Made by a program: the position numbers and the translations under genes
In this document: in pieces, positions 24,186 to 36,414 of the stretch
Layout: each line of letters starts with the position of its first letter
Position numbering within the stretch: the first letter of the stretch is position 1
Assembly (NCBI GenBank): GCA_005406025.1
Contig: BGZK01001320.1
Coordinates: forward strand, 107,736 to 171,735
Direction of reading: 5' to 3'
DNA: 64,000 nucleotides
DNA from: Eumeta japonica
Lineage: Eukaryota > Arthropoda > Insecta > Lepidoptera > Psychidae
Notes under the pieces: generated by a model
What the model saw: only the letters and a program-made list of their open reading frames with translations
Database searches by the model: none
Told to the model about the DNA's origin: nothing

Positions 24186-25019
24186 GCGAACGAAAACTGC
24201 TATTGAATATAAAACTATTCAAAGAAAAATATCGCTTTTTGGAACAGCTTTGCAGATATTCTAAACCATAGTTTTTAAAGTCTATCTAATTTTAATGCAG
24301 AAACAGTGCCGTCGAACGCCACAAACTCTATCAAAATCTATGGCTTTAATTTAAAATATAAATGCAATAAAGTGAAAATTGGATAGGTACCTATACATTT
24401 CAAAGCAGAAATATGTATGGCTATTTTTGTGGAGCCCGAATAGCTTGATGTAATGTTCGAGAGCTCTGATCTCAAAAATAGAGAAAGATTTAGGGTTACT
24501 TAAAGGGTTAAATGTTATTTATCTAAATGTTTTTCTTAGTAGAATTCTGCATCGGATGCTCCTACCACCTACCTACCAGGCGACTTCTTTAATTCATTCG
24601 GTTTTGTTGTGCTGATAATACGTTATTTAATTGTTTATATATATGAGCTTGGTGGTCAGTTACATTAGGTAGTTAGAACAAGAATTCCTCAGACATATAG
24701 GTAAGTACGAAGTGTTTAATTCTTAAATATATACTGTTATAATGGTAAAGATGATTTTATAATAATGATCTCAAAACAGTTCGCGTATTTGTAAATCAGC
24801 GAAACTGCTCTTCGTGATCCAGTTCGCTGTTTTAATACAAAAAAAAAATAAAACAGTCCCTCCATAGAAATAGAAGAAAAAGAACGCTTTTTTGAAGAAC
24901 AAATTGCCTAAAGGGTAAAAAAACCTTTTTATTTTAACCCACATCATTTCACCTTTACGCGCACCTAGATAACGAAAGTTCCTCACGCCGCACTCGAAGC
25001 GAACGTAACAGAAAATATA
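24186..25019. other. AT-rich spacer
   Basis: No repeat family or exon recognised. The minus-strand open frame at 24771-25043 is dominated by Phe codons from T/A runs. Confidence 0.45.
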
Positions 25020-25500
25020 GCAGAAATACGTGGATCCTCGCAAAAGGGCGGGCGACGCGCGGGCGGCCCTCTCGGAATACGCCTACGTGACGCGGCCGCC
25101 GCTCGAGGAGACGTCAAATTTTCATTCGTTTCGGCGCGCAATAAAAATTCTAATAAAGGTACCGTTTATACATCCCCCCGGGGCGCCGGAGGGGGGGAAG
25201 GGCGCGCGAGGAAAATTGCCAGAAGAGAATATCCCGTTCGCGGAACCGTCTATCGGCTCGAACCGAAAATTGAGTTAATGTGTGCGCACACGCGCGAAGG
25301 TCAGAGTTGTAGCCTCGAGGAAATTGAACTTGCGAGCGCGACGTCTCTCTGCAGGCGAAAGCCTATCGAGCGCAGCTTATGCTTAGGCGGAGTACCGTGC
25401 CGATTCCAATTACCGTTCGACTGCATAAAGCGAAGATTGTTCAGTCGTCGGAGCCGACGAGCCGTATTTAACGAGATGAACATTTACGGCTGAACGATTC
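25020..25500. promoter_or_regulatory. GC-rich island, candidate regulatory element
   Basis: About 480 bp with many CpGs (for example GGCGGGCGACGCGCGGGCGG-like and CCCCCCGGGGCGCC words) in a window that is otherwise strongly AT-rich. Open frames cross it on both strands, as expected for GC-rich DNA, but none shows a domain or good splice sites. It could be a conserved cis-regulatory island, a CpG-rich promoter or an unannotated 5' exon. Confidence 0.35.
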
Positions 25501-26364
25501 CAAATAATGAAATCGACGACTTTAAAGAGAGCAAACCAATTATTATTGTTCGGCGTGGACGTTTCTGCGCGTTTACACAGGAGGTGAGTTTGTGTTGGAA
25601 TTAACATCGAAATCGGTTCGGTTCGGTTTGACGATCCATGAAAAAGTATTTCGCCTCGTCTGTCGGTATTGTTGACTTTATCTTGAAATTATTCTCCGTC
25701 AACGATTTCGTCTGTATGAATTCGAAACAAATATTTTCAATTTTAATGTCGATCCCTCCTAGTGCTGTCCCATAAATCATAAATCTTTCTAAGTCTCGAT
25801 CGCTGCGCCTGTTCTTGCATCGGTTATGATCACAGTACCGCTTGAAGTTTCATTTTCAACACTGATCTTGTTCTTATCCTGGTTTATATGCATCTACAGA
25901 TATCTCCCATATTTTTAATACGTACAATTTAAACAACATAATGTTACTAAATCTTGTAGGAAATTATTTCATCTTACAAGGCGACATACAGGTAAATCTT
26001 GCGTTAACCATCCTCGATCGCTGTTTCTTGTAACACATCAAAAGTACAGCACGTGCCAAATAACTATTCCGAGGTGAAATTTAGACACATCCTAATAACT
26101 GCGCAGATACTGTCACGTACAGTCGGACAACTTTTCCACGAGAACTTATATGTTTTCATTATTACTACACTATAACCCTATCTTTACAGGTGAATGTAAT
26201 GGCTTCACCTGCGATCTTAGTTTCTTTTTCCTTTCTGTTTTAATCAATAACTTACATAGTTATAGGAGAGCACCAAGTTTTGAGATAATTTTATGGAATA
26301 AAACATAGATTTTCTATTATTTACGTTCTTTGTCCTGCAATTTAATTAGGTCTGTGAAAGAGCT
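25501..26364. other. Spacer without a supported gene
   Basis: Mixed composition with no repeat family or exon that I recognise. Confidence 0.45.
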
Positions 26365-26722
26365 ATACTGTGGCCAACTGGGGTCAAACACAAAATGAGT
26401 CGGCTCGACCGATGAAATAAAACACAAAGCATGCAGACGTAAAGTAAGAGCTACCGCTGTTGCTTTTCGTCCCGAGTGAGATTTCCGGTGGCCGACTCCC
26501 CCTCGAAGCTTCGATCGACCTGATCCCCTCCATTAGATATTCAATTCTCAAAAAAAAGCCCGGCAACGACAACTACAACTAATGACCCCAAAGAAGTCAC
26601 CACCGGCAATGATACTGGTGACTCTTCTAGAGTTGCGATTGTCTGTGTGCAGCGATGACCATTTTCTCCTTGTGGTTCGCCTGCTCGTTTGACCATCGAT
26701 AATGCTATAAAAAAAAAACCAA
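26365..26722 (+). repeat. Repeat of the CACTGGTGACTCCTC family, longest copy
   Basis: It begins GTGGCCAACTGGGGTC, then GAGTCGGCTCGACCGATGAA, GGTGGCCGACTCCCCCTCG, CCCCTCCATTAGATATTC, TACTGGTGACTCTTCTAGAG, and ends in an A run after CGATAATGCTATAA. The poly(A)-like end and lack of coding suggest a non-autonomous retroposed element. Confidence 0.6.
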
Positions 26723-26789
26723 AAAAGTTCTGTAGTAGCATATAGCATGTGAAGTATATCTAGTCGTGACAAATACACGACAGTATTTT

Positions 26790-26945
26790 CAATTGCGCAA
26801 GCGCCCGTATCGCTGACAAAGCTTGATCTAGGCCCCGGCGGGGTTTCCGTCGGCGTTTTAATTCGCGACGTCCCGGGACGGGCCGGCGCGACGACGGCCG
26901 CCGTCGTGGATGGTACTCATAAATATACGGAACCCTAATAAAACT
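26790..26945. promoter_or_regulatory. GC-rich island, candidate regulatory element
   Basis: A second compact GC-rich block (GGCCCCGGCGGGG, then GACGTCCCGGGACGGGCC and a CGACGACGGCCGCCGTCG-type palindromic stretch) about 1.3 kb after the first. There is no domain in any frame. The sharp composition edge and palindromic CpG words fit a regulatory island or a remnant of foreign DNA. Confidence 0.3.
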
Positions 26946-27274
26946 GACCGTCTTTGGAGCGCCGCATGTATAAGTAAATAGCTCAGATGTGTTTTTTGTT
27001 AAGATGGCGTGATTTATTAAATTTCGTGCCGAAAAAGGACGGGCTATTTGCAAAAATTTTGCAGGTTTTGATAAAATATATATTAGTTATGCATTCAGGG
27101 AGATAACAAACGTTGAAAAAAGAATTGATATATATTATATTAATTAACAACTGAGTAATAATAATAATAATGATAAATAAGTAAATAAATATATGCGTAT
27201 ATACGTATATAAGAGGGGTGTCCAATAAAAAGATAAAATGAGTATGTTGCCAGTAAGTTTTATTAAATGTTATT

Positions 27275-27640
27275 TTATTTTTCTACAAAGTCGCCATATA
27301 GCATAATACACTTGGCATACATTTTTTCAAAGCTTAAAGTTCCTTTCTTAAAAAACCCCCGAGCACCTAAAAATTCCTGTAGGTACTGCACTTTCAGACA
27401 CTCCTTCAACCTTGGAAATAGAAATCTCAAGGCCAAAATCGGATGAATATGGAGGATGCTCAAGTATTTCGAAGCCAGCATCTCGAATTGCAGCCACAGC
27501 AAAGGCGGATCTGTGAGCCGAGGAATTATCTTAACGGAGGGAAATATTTTTTTTTAGTTTTCTTCGCCGTTCCTTTCGAATTTCTTTATGTAAGTTTTTC
27601 ATTTGTTCTGTATATCAAGGGCCCATAACAGTAGCTTTAT
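27275..27640 (-). pseudogene. Mariner-family transposase, C-terminal fragment
   Basis: On the minus strand the frame reads TEQMKNLHKEIRKERRR, a stop, then DNSSAHRSAF, AAIRDAGFEILEHPPYSPDF and, after a frameshift, LFPRLKE, FFKKGTLSFEKMYAKC and a terminal GDFVEK before the stop at 27275. These are the second and third catalytic-Asp regions (DNxxAHRS, PPYSPD) and the usual C-terminus of a mariner-type DDD transposase, which cuts and pastes DNA flanked by TA. The N-terminal DNA-binding part and first Asp are missing. It differs from the mariner family at 33.3 and 46.8 kb. Confidence 0.75.
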
Positions 27641-28696
27641 AGTACAAAAGACTGCAAAAAAATTAAAAACAAAATGTATTCAAATTATTTATTTTTTAAA
27701 GTCCAATCAATATTCTAACTTTACCAGACAGTATTTGCTTTTTTTGGTTGCAAAGAGTATGTACCTCATTCTCACCTTATAGTGAACGCGCCTCGTTTTA
27801 ATTTACAAAACGTTTTTCCGTCGCATTCTTCTGCAGCAAATATTTATTTTCTTTTATATTTCTATGACGCTGTCTAGATATGATGTAAGGCCTACATAAT
27901 ATATTTTGTGACGAACAATAAAGTCGCAGAAAAACCGGCATAAACTGATGCAGCGACAACCGCTGAGGAAGATGGATTTGGGGTAGGTGATCACCAAATG
28001 GAATCTGCTGAGTAGGACACCTCACATTTGGTGGATCCACATCCTGATAAAGGTTACAGGCACCATGAGTTATAGGTGATATACGATAGTAAGCCATGGA
28101 AATTTAGGGGAAAAGTCATTGTGTCCAGCCAGGGGTGTCCAATGCTAATAACGACAATCTTCTTCGTTTACCACTATTAAGTTATTTGATAATATGTTAC
28201 TTAAATATTTGTGCAATTCGTTATTCTTATGGTACTCGCTTTAAATAGAGTTTGATATGACATTTGAAAGCATCGAAGTTTGCAAGTCTACTAATTTTAA
28301 TGTCTTTGCTGTTTAAGCTAGATATCTTATTGAATTTAAAAAGATTGTCAGCTTTGTAAGAAATTAGTTATTGACTTTATTGATACGGTCATTTGAAATC
28401 ATTTACCTCTTTGCATTGCACTGCACGTGTTTGCAGGGTTATTGTATAGGGTCATTGTATTGATTTCGTTTTACGCAACTGTATTATTCGAGTTTAAAGA
28501 ATAAGAAAAATGAGACAGACATTAATTGATATATTTAGGAATAGCTAAAGTCCGCCTCTACGTCCGCGAATGTATGCGAAACATGCCATAAGAGAGTATG
28601 TCAAGATTTTAAACAATGTAAATACAAAATTTTGGAAGCAATTTCCTTTATCAAATGGGAACTGGGAAGCCGTCTACCTAGATGAAACGTGCTTTG
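27641..28696. other. Spacer without a supported gene
   Basis: A 99-codon minus-strand open frame (28097 to 27798) lies here, without a recognised domain; it is followed by AT-rich sequence. GGGGTGTCCAAT occurs at about 27216 and again, same orientation, at about 28132, so it may mark repeat boundaries. Confidence 0.4.
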
Positions 28697-29378
28697 TTTT
28701 TAAGGTTCTCAGTCAAAATGGCAAAAACGGAACCCTTATAGATTTTGCCATTTTGATCAAATCCGTCCCTTTGTCCGTATCTCCCAAGCATTTTATTTAA
28801 GACGTATATTTTATACGTATATTAATGAAATTTATAGTGTGGGTGTCTTGTATAAACCGCTGCTTAGTTCGGTAGTTAAATAACAAAAATAAATAAATCC
28901 TGGAAGTGGGAGGAATTTTTTCCACCAAACATCAACGTGTGGTACATATTTCGAGAGGTCTTTAAAAAATATTTATCCACCCCCTTTATTATCTTAACCG
29001 TATGTCCAAAAACTATGAAAAAAATACAGGTAACGTTTTATAAATACTCTTAATGAAAATTATTTTGAACAAGATTGCATATACTGGTTTAGAGTTATTG
29101 CCGAAAAACTGCGCTTCTGAACAAAAAGAAGTAAGTGCTATGAAGATACGCTCTTTTGCTGATGCACTTTAATTTCCATTAGTTTAATAGTAATATTCGA
29201 CATGCCTACTTGTTTTTCTAGTTATAGACGACTAAAGTGCTTAAACTGCTACGCGCAGAAAACATGGAAAAAGTATAACAACGTAGTTTTTTCATCTGTA
29301 GTGCAAATCTTTGTAATAATGACTTCGGAACCCTGTAATGAGCATGGTCCGGCATGCTCTTGGCCAGTATTCTTTTAT
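28697..29378 (+). repeat. Dispersed repeat, left arm of an inverted pair
   Basis: It starts with TCAAAATGGCAAAAACGGAA and CCCTTATAG and ends TTCGGAACCCTGTAATGAGC, TGGTCCGGCATGCTCTTGG. The same words occur in reverse complement at 31828-32562, with shared interior words such as GTGGnACATATTTCGA and GCAAAAGAGCGTATCTTC. It is non-coding, and of a type I know as common in lepidopteran genomes. Confidence 0.65.
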
Positions 29379-31604
29379 GTTTAATATCGAGCATCACACC
29401 TGTAAAAACCGTATTCAGTTGTGTGCAGTAGTTTTTGCGTGACGCGCCAATAGTCACACAACAGACAGACAAAAGCTCTAAATATGATTATTTTCCCTTT
29501 TATTTCACTTATGAATAAAACTTTTACTTTAATTTTCCATAAATATTTCCCGAGCAAAGAAGTCGGTAAGTCGCAGTTTTATTATATGTATAAAGCAGAA
29601 TTTAAAGTTGTATAGTATTTCATTCCATTGTCTTATAATGAATTTCCGTGTGAAGTAAAAATCCATTTTCGTGTCAAATTTATTTTCACTTTTAGGAAAT
29701 TATTGAGGAAAAACTTGACAATTTTTAGAACAGCATATACGGCAAGCTAACATTTTACTAAATTTAAAACGGTTATTTGTCTTCAAAACACTTTTAAGGT
29801 TGTTTTCCTTTTAAAATTTTTACGATAAGGTTTGCTCTCCAATATCAAATAAAAATATTTAAGATTCTTTTTTAACATATTATATGTCATCCAATCATTT
29901 GATTTGAATACATAAAGTGATATCCAAAATTTGTAGAGTACAGAAATGTGTCATTCTTTATAACTTTGTTAATAAGATGACTTATTATAAATTATTTCAT
30001 TTGTATTTCAATTTACGTGCCAGCAGGAAAACACGTCAGATTTTTACATATATGAATTTGATTCTAACGATGAGCACCAAACCTGTATTATAAATCTATC
30101 CATTGCTGATCATTTAAGCGAAATTCCCTATAAGTTCAGTGAAATAATAAAATACAAAATTTCCAATAATTTATTTTATAACACAATGAGGAGGTCTCCT
30201 TGTCTTGAAATCAAAAGATACTGCGTTCGAGTCTTGAACACAAGTCATACTGACCAATGAGTTTTTAAATTAAGCCCGTTTCAACTTCGACAAAGTTCGT
30301 TACCAATTCCCGTATATTATTAAGTCAGTGTGGAGAATTGAAGTCAAATAATATAGTATGCGTCTGCAATGAGATGACATGAATTCGCTATATCAAATAT
30401 TCTACAGATATCTCTGTTAGGTGTCATCCTAAAATAGAAGTTAGACTGCTACATTTCTATCTGTAGGACAAACAGGAGTAGGAGAAGAAACAGGATCCAT
30501 AAGGTCTGCTAGGAATTTTTTTAAACACAGGTCGATAATGAAATAACTATAATCTAGTCGGATCATGTAAGCAGTCAGTACAAACAGTGACGTGGCAGGT
30601 GTAAGAGATGTCTTACTCTACAATAGAATGATAAGAATACGACACAACATGCATAAATCGATTTCATGTTTAAAAGTTGAAAACCTAAATTTCATCTCTC
30701 TTGTTTTTCGGTAGGTCTGTAGCGACCAGTCTGAATAACCTATGAGTGTCCGGAAAAGTTCGCTCACAGCAGAGCTTACGAATAATTAGTTTGATATTCG
30801 CACAGGGTTCGTGATGTGGTTTTCAGTCGGCTTTAAAGCTCTCTATATATACAATTTTATGTTAATGTCTCATGTAAAACTATAACGAAATAAATGTTCG
30901 TGTACTCCTTCGAAATACTGTTTGGATTCGGTATGCTTATATATATATTAATTCGGTATATGGTTGTATACCCTATGCTGAATTTCAAATTAAAAATGCG
31001 ACGGTTTCTGAGCGAAACAGAGAATAGAAAGCGATTTAAAAAGATGTACGCTTTATTTAAAGTATATATTTCTAAACATGATTTTATTTAAAACCAAAAA
31101 AAAATAACTTTCATTGAGTTTCTCAAGTTTTATTTTAATTAGACGTCTACACAATACATATGATTAAATATGTATAGCATTCAACAATTTAATTTTTTTT
31201 TCTGAATGGTATGCAACTAGCTGTAGTAGTGACGAACTAATTTCATAATACCACCAAGTGCTCTTGACAGAAACGATCATAACTTGGTAGAAAATAGAAA
31301 GAAATGATATGAGCCCTAAGAGGAAAAGACATGTAACAAAAGCAAGACTTTTGCTGAGTATGTTAAGAACTAGTCAAAAAAATGCGAAATGTAATGTACC
31401 GACTCGAATATTTGAGCCATCCTATATTATTATGCAAGAAAACTGCTTAAAAGCATTCGAATATAAACGTAAACGAAATTTTTCACTTTTCGATATCCAT
31501 AAGCAGCGAGAGGATTTATAAATCCGACGATTTGTATTAGTATATTGATATAATATCTCGGATTGAGAAATCCGGAGGCGATATTATATGACGTATATTT
31601 TCTC
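29379..31604. other. AT-rich spacer
   Basis: Contains a GTTTTTGCGTGACGCGCC/ACAGACAGAC tail of a dispersed repeat at 29428-29470. At 30185-30235 a GTCTCCTTGTCTTGAAATCA and TGCGTTCGAGTCTTG pattern resembles tRNA A and B boxes, as in a SINE. The small basic frame at 31309-31521 (MSPKRKRHVTKARLL) has no recognised domain. Confidence 0.4.
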
Positions 31605-31815
31605 CTTTGAAGTGTCTTTGAAAGACAGATTTAGAGACAGTGACACCAGAAAGAGGTGTGGTTTGGAAGATGTAGAGGCTGAAGTAGAAAAAGGTGCTGA
31701 GATGATACAGTCATTTAGAAGGGATGAATGAAGGTAGATTGACAAAATAAATTAACAGGGCGAATATATATGATGGAAGTGTCGCCCTAGAAATTCACAT
31801 GCAGACCAAATCGGT
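31605..31815 (+). pseudogene. RTE-type LINE, extreme C-terminal fragment of ORF2
   Basis: Successive frames read SLKDRFRDSDTRKRCGLEDV, then VEKGAEM, then, after a shift, GMNEGRLTK, a stop, and INRANIYDGSV. This order corresponds to the C-terminal tail of insect RTE-type endonuclease-reverse transcriptases (DRCRNSDVRERCGL, ERMNESRLTKxIY). Only this tail remains, broken by frameshifts and a stop. Confidence 0.55.
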
Positions 31816-31827
31816 GGCATATCAAAA

Positions 31828-32562
31828 AACTGGCCAAGAGCAAGTCGGACCATTATAAGGTTCCCAAGATATTATCACAAAGCAATGCACTACAGATGAA
31901 AAAATTACGTTGTTACACTTTTTGCATGTTTCCAGCACAGAATAGTTAAGTCGCTTATAACTAGAGAAACAAGTAGGTATGTCGACTATTACTATTAAAC
32001 TAGTGTAAACTAAAGTGCATCAGCAAAAGAGCGTATCTTCACGGCACTTAGACTCTTTTGTTGAGAAGCGTAGTTTTCGGACAATAATTTGAAAACAGTA
32101 TATCTGATCATATTTGAAAATATTTTTCGTTGAAAGTATTTATTAAGCGATACCTTCGCTATTTTTTATATATTTTCTGGACATATAGTTTAGAAAATAG
32201 AGGAGGGAAACACAATTCCTGCAAGTTTCGGAGCAACTGTTTCTAAAAATATTCACATAATCAGAAAAATTGCTTAAAAAACTTAGTGTTTTTAAAAGAA
32301 CTGTCGAAATATGTGCCACACCTTTGCTGAAAAAACATTTTTCAGCTTCTGTTACATGAATGCTCCCTTAGAAAAATTTATTTTTGTTATTTAGCTACCA
32401 AACTCAGGAGCGGCTTTTATAAGGCACCTACATTATAAATTTCATCGATATACGTCTTGTAGTTTTTGAATAAAATGCCTGTCACATACGGACGGACGGA
32501 TGGACGGACATGATGAAACTATAAGGGTTCCGTTTTTGCCACTTTGGCTCGAAACCCTAAAA
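31828..32562 (-). repeat. Dispersed repeat, right arm of an inverted pair
   Basis: On the minus strand it begins TTTAGGGTTTCGAGCCAAAG, then TGGCAAAAACGGAACCC, and ends AATGGTCCGACTTGCTCTTG, GGCCAGTTTTTTG. Same family and about the same length as 28697-29378, opposite orientation, about 2.45 kb apart. A GGACGGACGGATGGACGGAC-type block near 32490-32510 is the usual tail of such repeats. Confidence 0.65.
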
Positions 32563-33274
32563 TTCGACCAAATTTTAAACGGGAGAAACTGACGAGTTTG
32601 CATGAAACGATTAATAGATACCGGTAAAGCGAGAGTGATATGCGAAGAACGTACATGAGAAAATGTGTGGTCTCTGTTTACTTCTTTGAGAGATAGGCGT
32701 GAATTTATAAAAAAAAACAAATCCATATCGCACGTTCGCGTTGGGCTGACGGGGCGTTATGATCGAGGTGATTACAGGTACAACGAACTTACCCACGTCA
32801 CATTGTGATACTTTGGTGTTGCCGCTCGCGGCTATAGAGGCCAGTGTAATATACGTATTGTAATGTAGGCCACATCGAACAAATGTAGTCATCGTAGTTG
32901 TTATATGCAAACATTGATTGAAATATAAATGATATGGTCTACACAGAACACATAGAAGAAAGTCGAAGGCATAGTAAGTGTTAGACCGAAGTTGAGTTAC
33001 GGTCGCGGGAACTCGAGACTAATGGAATAAAACTAAATTGTAATACTTTGATATCATGTACAGAAAGAAATATTAATATACGAAAAATTTTGCAATTATT
33101 GTATTTCTATGAGCTAACACACGCGCGCACACACACACAAATACACGTGTGCACACGCACAGTCACACACAAACGCGTGCACGAACGCACGCACGCCTGA
33201 ATATGGCTACCAAATAAATTTAAAAATAATAGTTAATTTATTTCATGGTTACCACACGGTGTATAAAAATCATA
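32563..33274. other. Spacer with a purine-pyrimidine CA-rich tract
   Basis: No gene. A compound CA/CG-rich microsatellite lies at 33119-33196. A segment at about 32740-32850 may be a decayed SINE. Confidence 0.45.
33119..33196 (+). repeat. Compound CA/CG microsatellite
   Basis: Alternating ACACACGCGCGCACACAC, CACGTGTGCACACGCACA and GCACGCACG words. Alternating purine-pyrimidine DNA of this kind can adopt Z-form; nothing else suggests a function. Confidence 0.8.
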
Positions 33275-34577
33275 TTAGGTCGGGGAATAAGATTTTTCGT
33301 ATTTTGTTATTACAAAGTGGCCGTAAAATCTATTATAGACAACATTAAAAAAAATTAAAAGTATAAACCCTGTCTCGCCATCTTTTATTGTTTTTCTGTC
33401 CATCAAAATGAGGGACGTAGAAATTTGATATATTTTGAAGTGTTATTACAAAGAGGGAAAAATGCGACATAAGCCACGAAAAAAAATTGTGACGTTAATG
33501 TATCTAATGCTATTACGTTCAGACCTGGTTCATGCGTTTTCAGTTTGGTAATTTTGATGTTTAAGATGAACTCTAAAGATGAGCTCTAGTTAAGTCTATT
33601 AAATATACACATTTATATCAAATAAGCTAAATAAAATCGATGCTATTTTGGAAAAAGTAGAGAAGATCGATATATTAGTTCTTACGGTATGGCGAGGATT
33701 GACCACGAAATAGTTTTGAGCCATTTGAAAAAAGTTGAATTTACAAAAAAGCTTGATACTCGGGTTCCACACGAGCTCACTGAAATAAATCTAATGAATC
33801 GTACACTCATTTGCGATTCTCCATTGAAACATAATAAGCTGAACGGTTTTTGGAAAAGTTAATCACTGGAGATGAAAAATGAATTACCTACGACAAGAAC
33901 CTACGAAAAAGATCACGATCAAAAGGCAAACAAGCTCCACAGACTATAGCGAAACTTGGATTATATTAAACTCGCAATAAGTTGATGCTTTTGATGTTGA
34001 TGGTTTGGAAGGGCATTATTCATTATGAGCTTTTACCACACATCACGCACACAAACCACAAATCGGATCTCTAATGCCAACAGCTGTCGAGATTCAAGTA
34101 AGAAGTAAAGGAAAAACGGTCAGAATCGATCAACAGAAAGGATATGATATTTCATTATGACGTCAGACCACACATATCTTTAGCGACTTAGAAGATATTG
34201 GGAGAGTTTGGTTGGTAAATGTTAATGCATCCGCTATATAGCCCTGATCTTGCATCCTCAAATTTTCGCATGGTTCGGCCGCTTTAGAATTTTTGAGTAG
34301 TGTTAGGTTAGGTTAGGTTAGGTTACATCAATCAAACAAAAACAAACATCAACAGAGGACTTTTAAAACTACTTGTCGCAGTTTTTTCATCAAAGTCCTA
34401 AATTTATACAGCAATGGGATTATGTCATTACCCAAATAATGGCAACAAGTTGTTAAACAAAATAGCATATATACATTATATTAAATATAAATGAAATATA
34501 ACGAGATATTTGAATTTTCTCTCTCTTGAATCTTGAATTTGTATATAAATTACGAAAAAACTCTTTTCCCAACCAAA
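33275..34577 (+). mobile_element. Mariner-like DNA transposon, near full length, inactive
   Basis: About 1.3 kb, the usual mariner size. The 5' end TTAGGTCGGGGAATAAG and TTTTTCGTATTT is mirrored at the 3' end (AAATTACGAAAAA, then CTTTTCCCAACCAA), so decayed terminal inverted repeats are visible, with TA on the outside. The interior reads, across many stops and frameshifts, NATQATKKIVTLM-like N-terminal helix, KKLDTRVPHELTE, LITGDEK, APQTIAKLG, KGIIHYELLP, INRKDMIFHYD and YSPDLAS: the DNA-binding half and the three Asp regions of a mariner transposase. Its sister copy lies at 46.8-48.0 kb in the same orientation. Confidence 0.85.
34303..34325 (+). repeat. Interstitial insect telomere-type repeat (TTAGG)4
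   Basis: Four exact TTAGG units plus TTA lie inside the transposase region of the mariner copy. At the same place the sister copy (near 47740) reads only GCGTTAGTTTAACATCAATA. The tract is therefore extra here, followed by a second partly repeated stretch (CATCAATCAAAC, CAAACATCAACAG). Confidence 0.85.
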
Positions 34578-36414
34578 TATATAATATAAGTTTAATAATT
34601 TGTGTATTCAAGTGTTCTTCCTGTTTTACAATTTTCATGAAGATCCGTCAAATTGTTCTAGAGTTATAAAATAACATACAGGCAGACAAAATTAAAAAAG
34701 ATGTAACCTTGGGTTTAGTGACTCGAAATTGGGCAAAGAATTTTATATGCAGACAAAATCTACAAATTTATGTACAAGTTGTGTACAATGTTGCAATCAG
34801 ATATCTTAAGACTGCTATCCGTGACGCCATATCATCTCGTCATATCTTGAATTAATCCGTTAAAACAGCATCTCGCCGTCCGCGCAAACAACAGTTACGA
34901 GTTTATCTTATTAATTAGCGAGCGCGCTGAGCGAGCGCTACGTGACAGGCGGCCGGCCTCGGCGCCTAATTAACTTGGATGTACAGGATTATATCTGTGT
35001 TTGCGATGCTGTACCTCATTCTATGGCACTTAATTAATATGTGTAGTCATTGTTGTACCAGCTTATATTCAATATTTAGAGGCTATTTATGATCTATATT
35101 TTATTTTACAAGAAAATCGTTAGTTTACTATTCTTCTTAGAGCCTGTTCCAACACCGTCAAGTGATCTCTCAGTTGAGTTAGAGGTTACTTAACACGTTG
35201 CATTTCACAGTATACGAGTGGCATTATTCTATAAATAAAGTACAGAGTGCACTATAGGGTGCAACTTCTTATCTGGCCTATAAAGGTCTAACCAGCCAGT
35301 AAACGGAAAATAAAATGGCGGTATGATAATTCCGTATGATGATTCGGTCGGTCCGTCATCTCTAACTTGAATTTGAGTCGGGTTGTCCAATTCGACACGA
35401 ATTTGACATAGCAGAATGTGAAAGGATTCACTTTCATCATAACCAGATGCATATTTGTTTTAATTTATTACATAAACATGTGATTCTGTTGCTATATAAA
35501 TTAAAAATACGCATTGTTGTCAGTAACGAGATCTGGTCTGCTTGTACAATTAAGTTTTTAAAAATATGCATTTGCCGATATTTAAAAAAAATATCAGAAT
35601 CATTATGTTTAAAAATAAGCAATATTATAGTATAAATTGCCAGTAATTAACACAACAAATAAATACACCTAATTATTACATCTTGGTGAAGGTGACACGA
35701 ATTATCTGTAACTACACTAATTGAGAAATAAGAAATAATTAACATTTAGCGACTTAATGGCTAATGGTGAAACAAACCCTCATAAGTCAATAATTTTATA
35801 CATAAATGAAAATCGATAAAAGTAAAATAAATATTAAGCAAGGCTAATATCAAATGTTCATTTCTTTACAACATAAATAATGACATTAAAATCTGTATTC
35901 CCAATTATAATTTATTATTTCCAAAAATTAATCTATAATTGCTACTGGCTTAAAATAACTTAAACAATTTATATTCCTACCATTAGTATTTCGGACTAAA
36001 ATTAATTTATTTTTGTTTAATCGTAAATAATTATTTAACAGATCATAATACAGTTTCCTCTTTCCATATAATAGTGTGTTTTCACGAACCAAAATATGTA
36101 AATAGAATTATTCAATTGTGTAAGGGTACATTTCCTTCCACTTCATCACTGATAAATAAATGCAATATGGAAATATTATATTTAGCAATGGCAATACAAC
36201 AGAAAGAAATAATAATAAGAACAGAGTATCTGAGACTGAAAAAGCTAGTTTAATTCATTGCGTTGGTTTTTGCAAATTGAAGAGGTCGACAACTTTTTCA
36301 AAAACTCACACGTATTTATCAGTACAGAAAAATTGTATGCTGCGTATAATTTTAATGTCAAAAATAATTCGATCAGCGGTTAGTTTCGTTCTGTTAGGAA
36401 AATATTAATTTTTA
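34578..36414. other. AT-rich spacer
   Basis: Holds a compact GC-rich patch at about 34905-34970 (GAGCGCGCTGAGCGAGCGC and GGCGGCCGGCCTCGGCGCC). A segment at about 35140-35420 looks like an old dispersed repeat. No gene is supported. Confidence 0.45.

Noticed and set aside
27214..28145. Direct GGGGTGTCCAAT words as ends of the mariner fragment
   Set aside because: Mariner ends must be inverted; these are in the same orientation, and the second lies 500 bp beyond the recognised coding part.
31309..31521. Small basic protein of 70 codons (MSPKRKRHVTKAR)
   Set aside because: No domain, no conserved neighbour and no splice context; kept only as part of the spacer.
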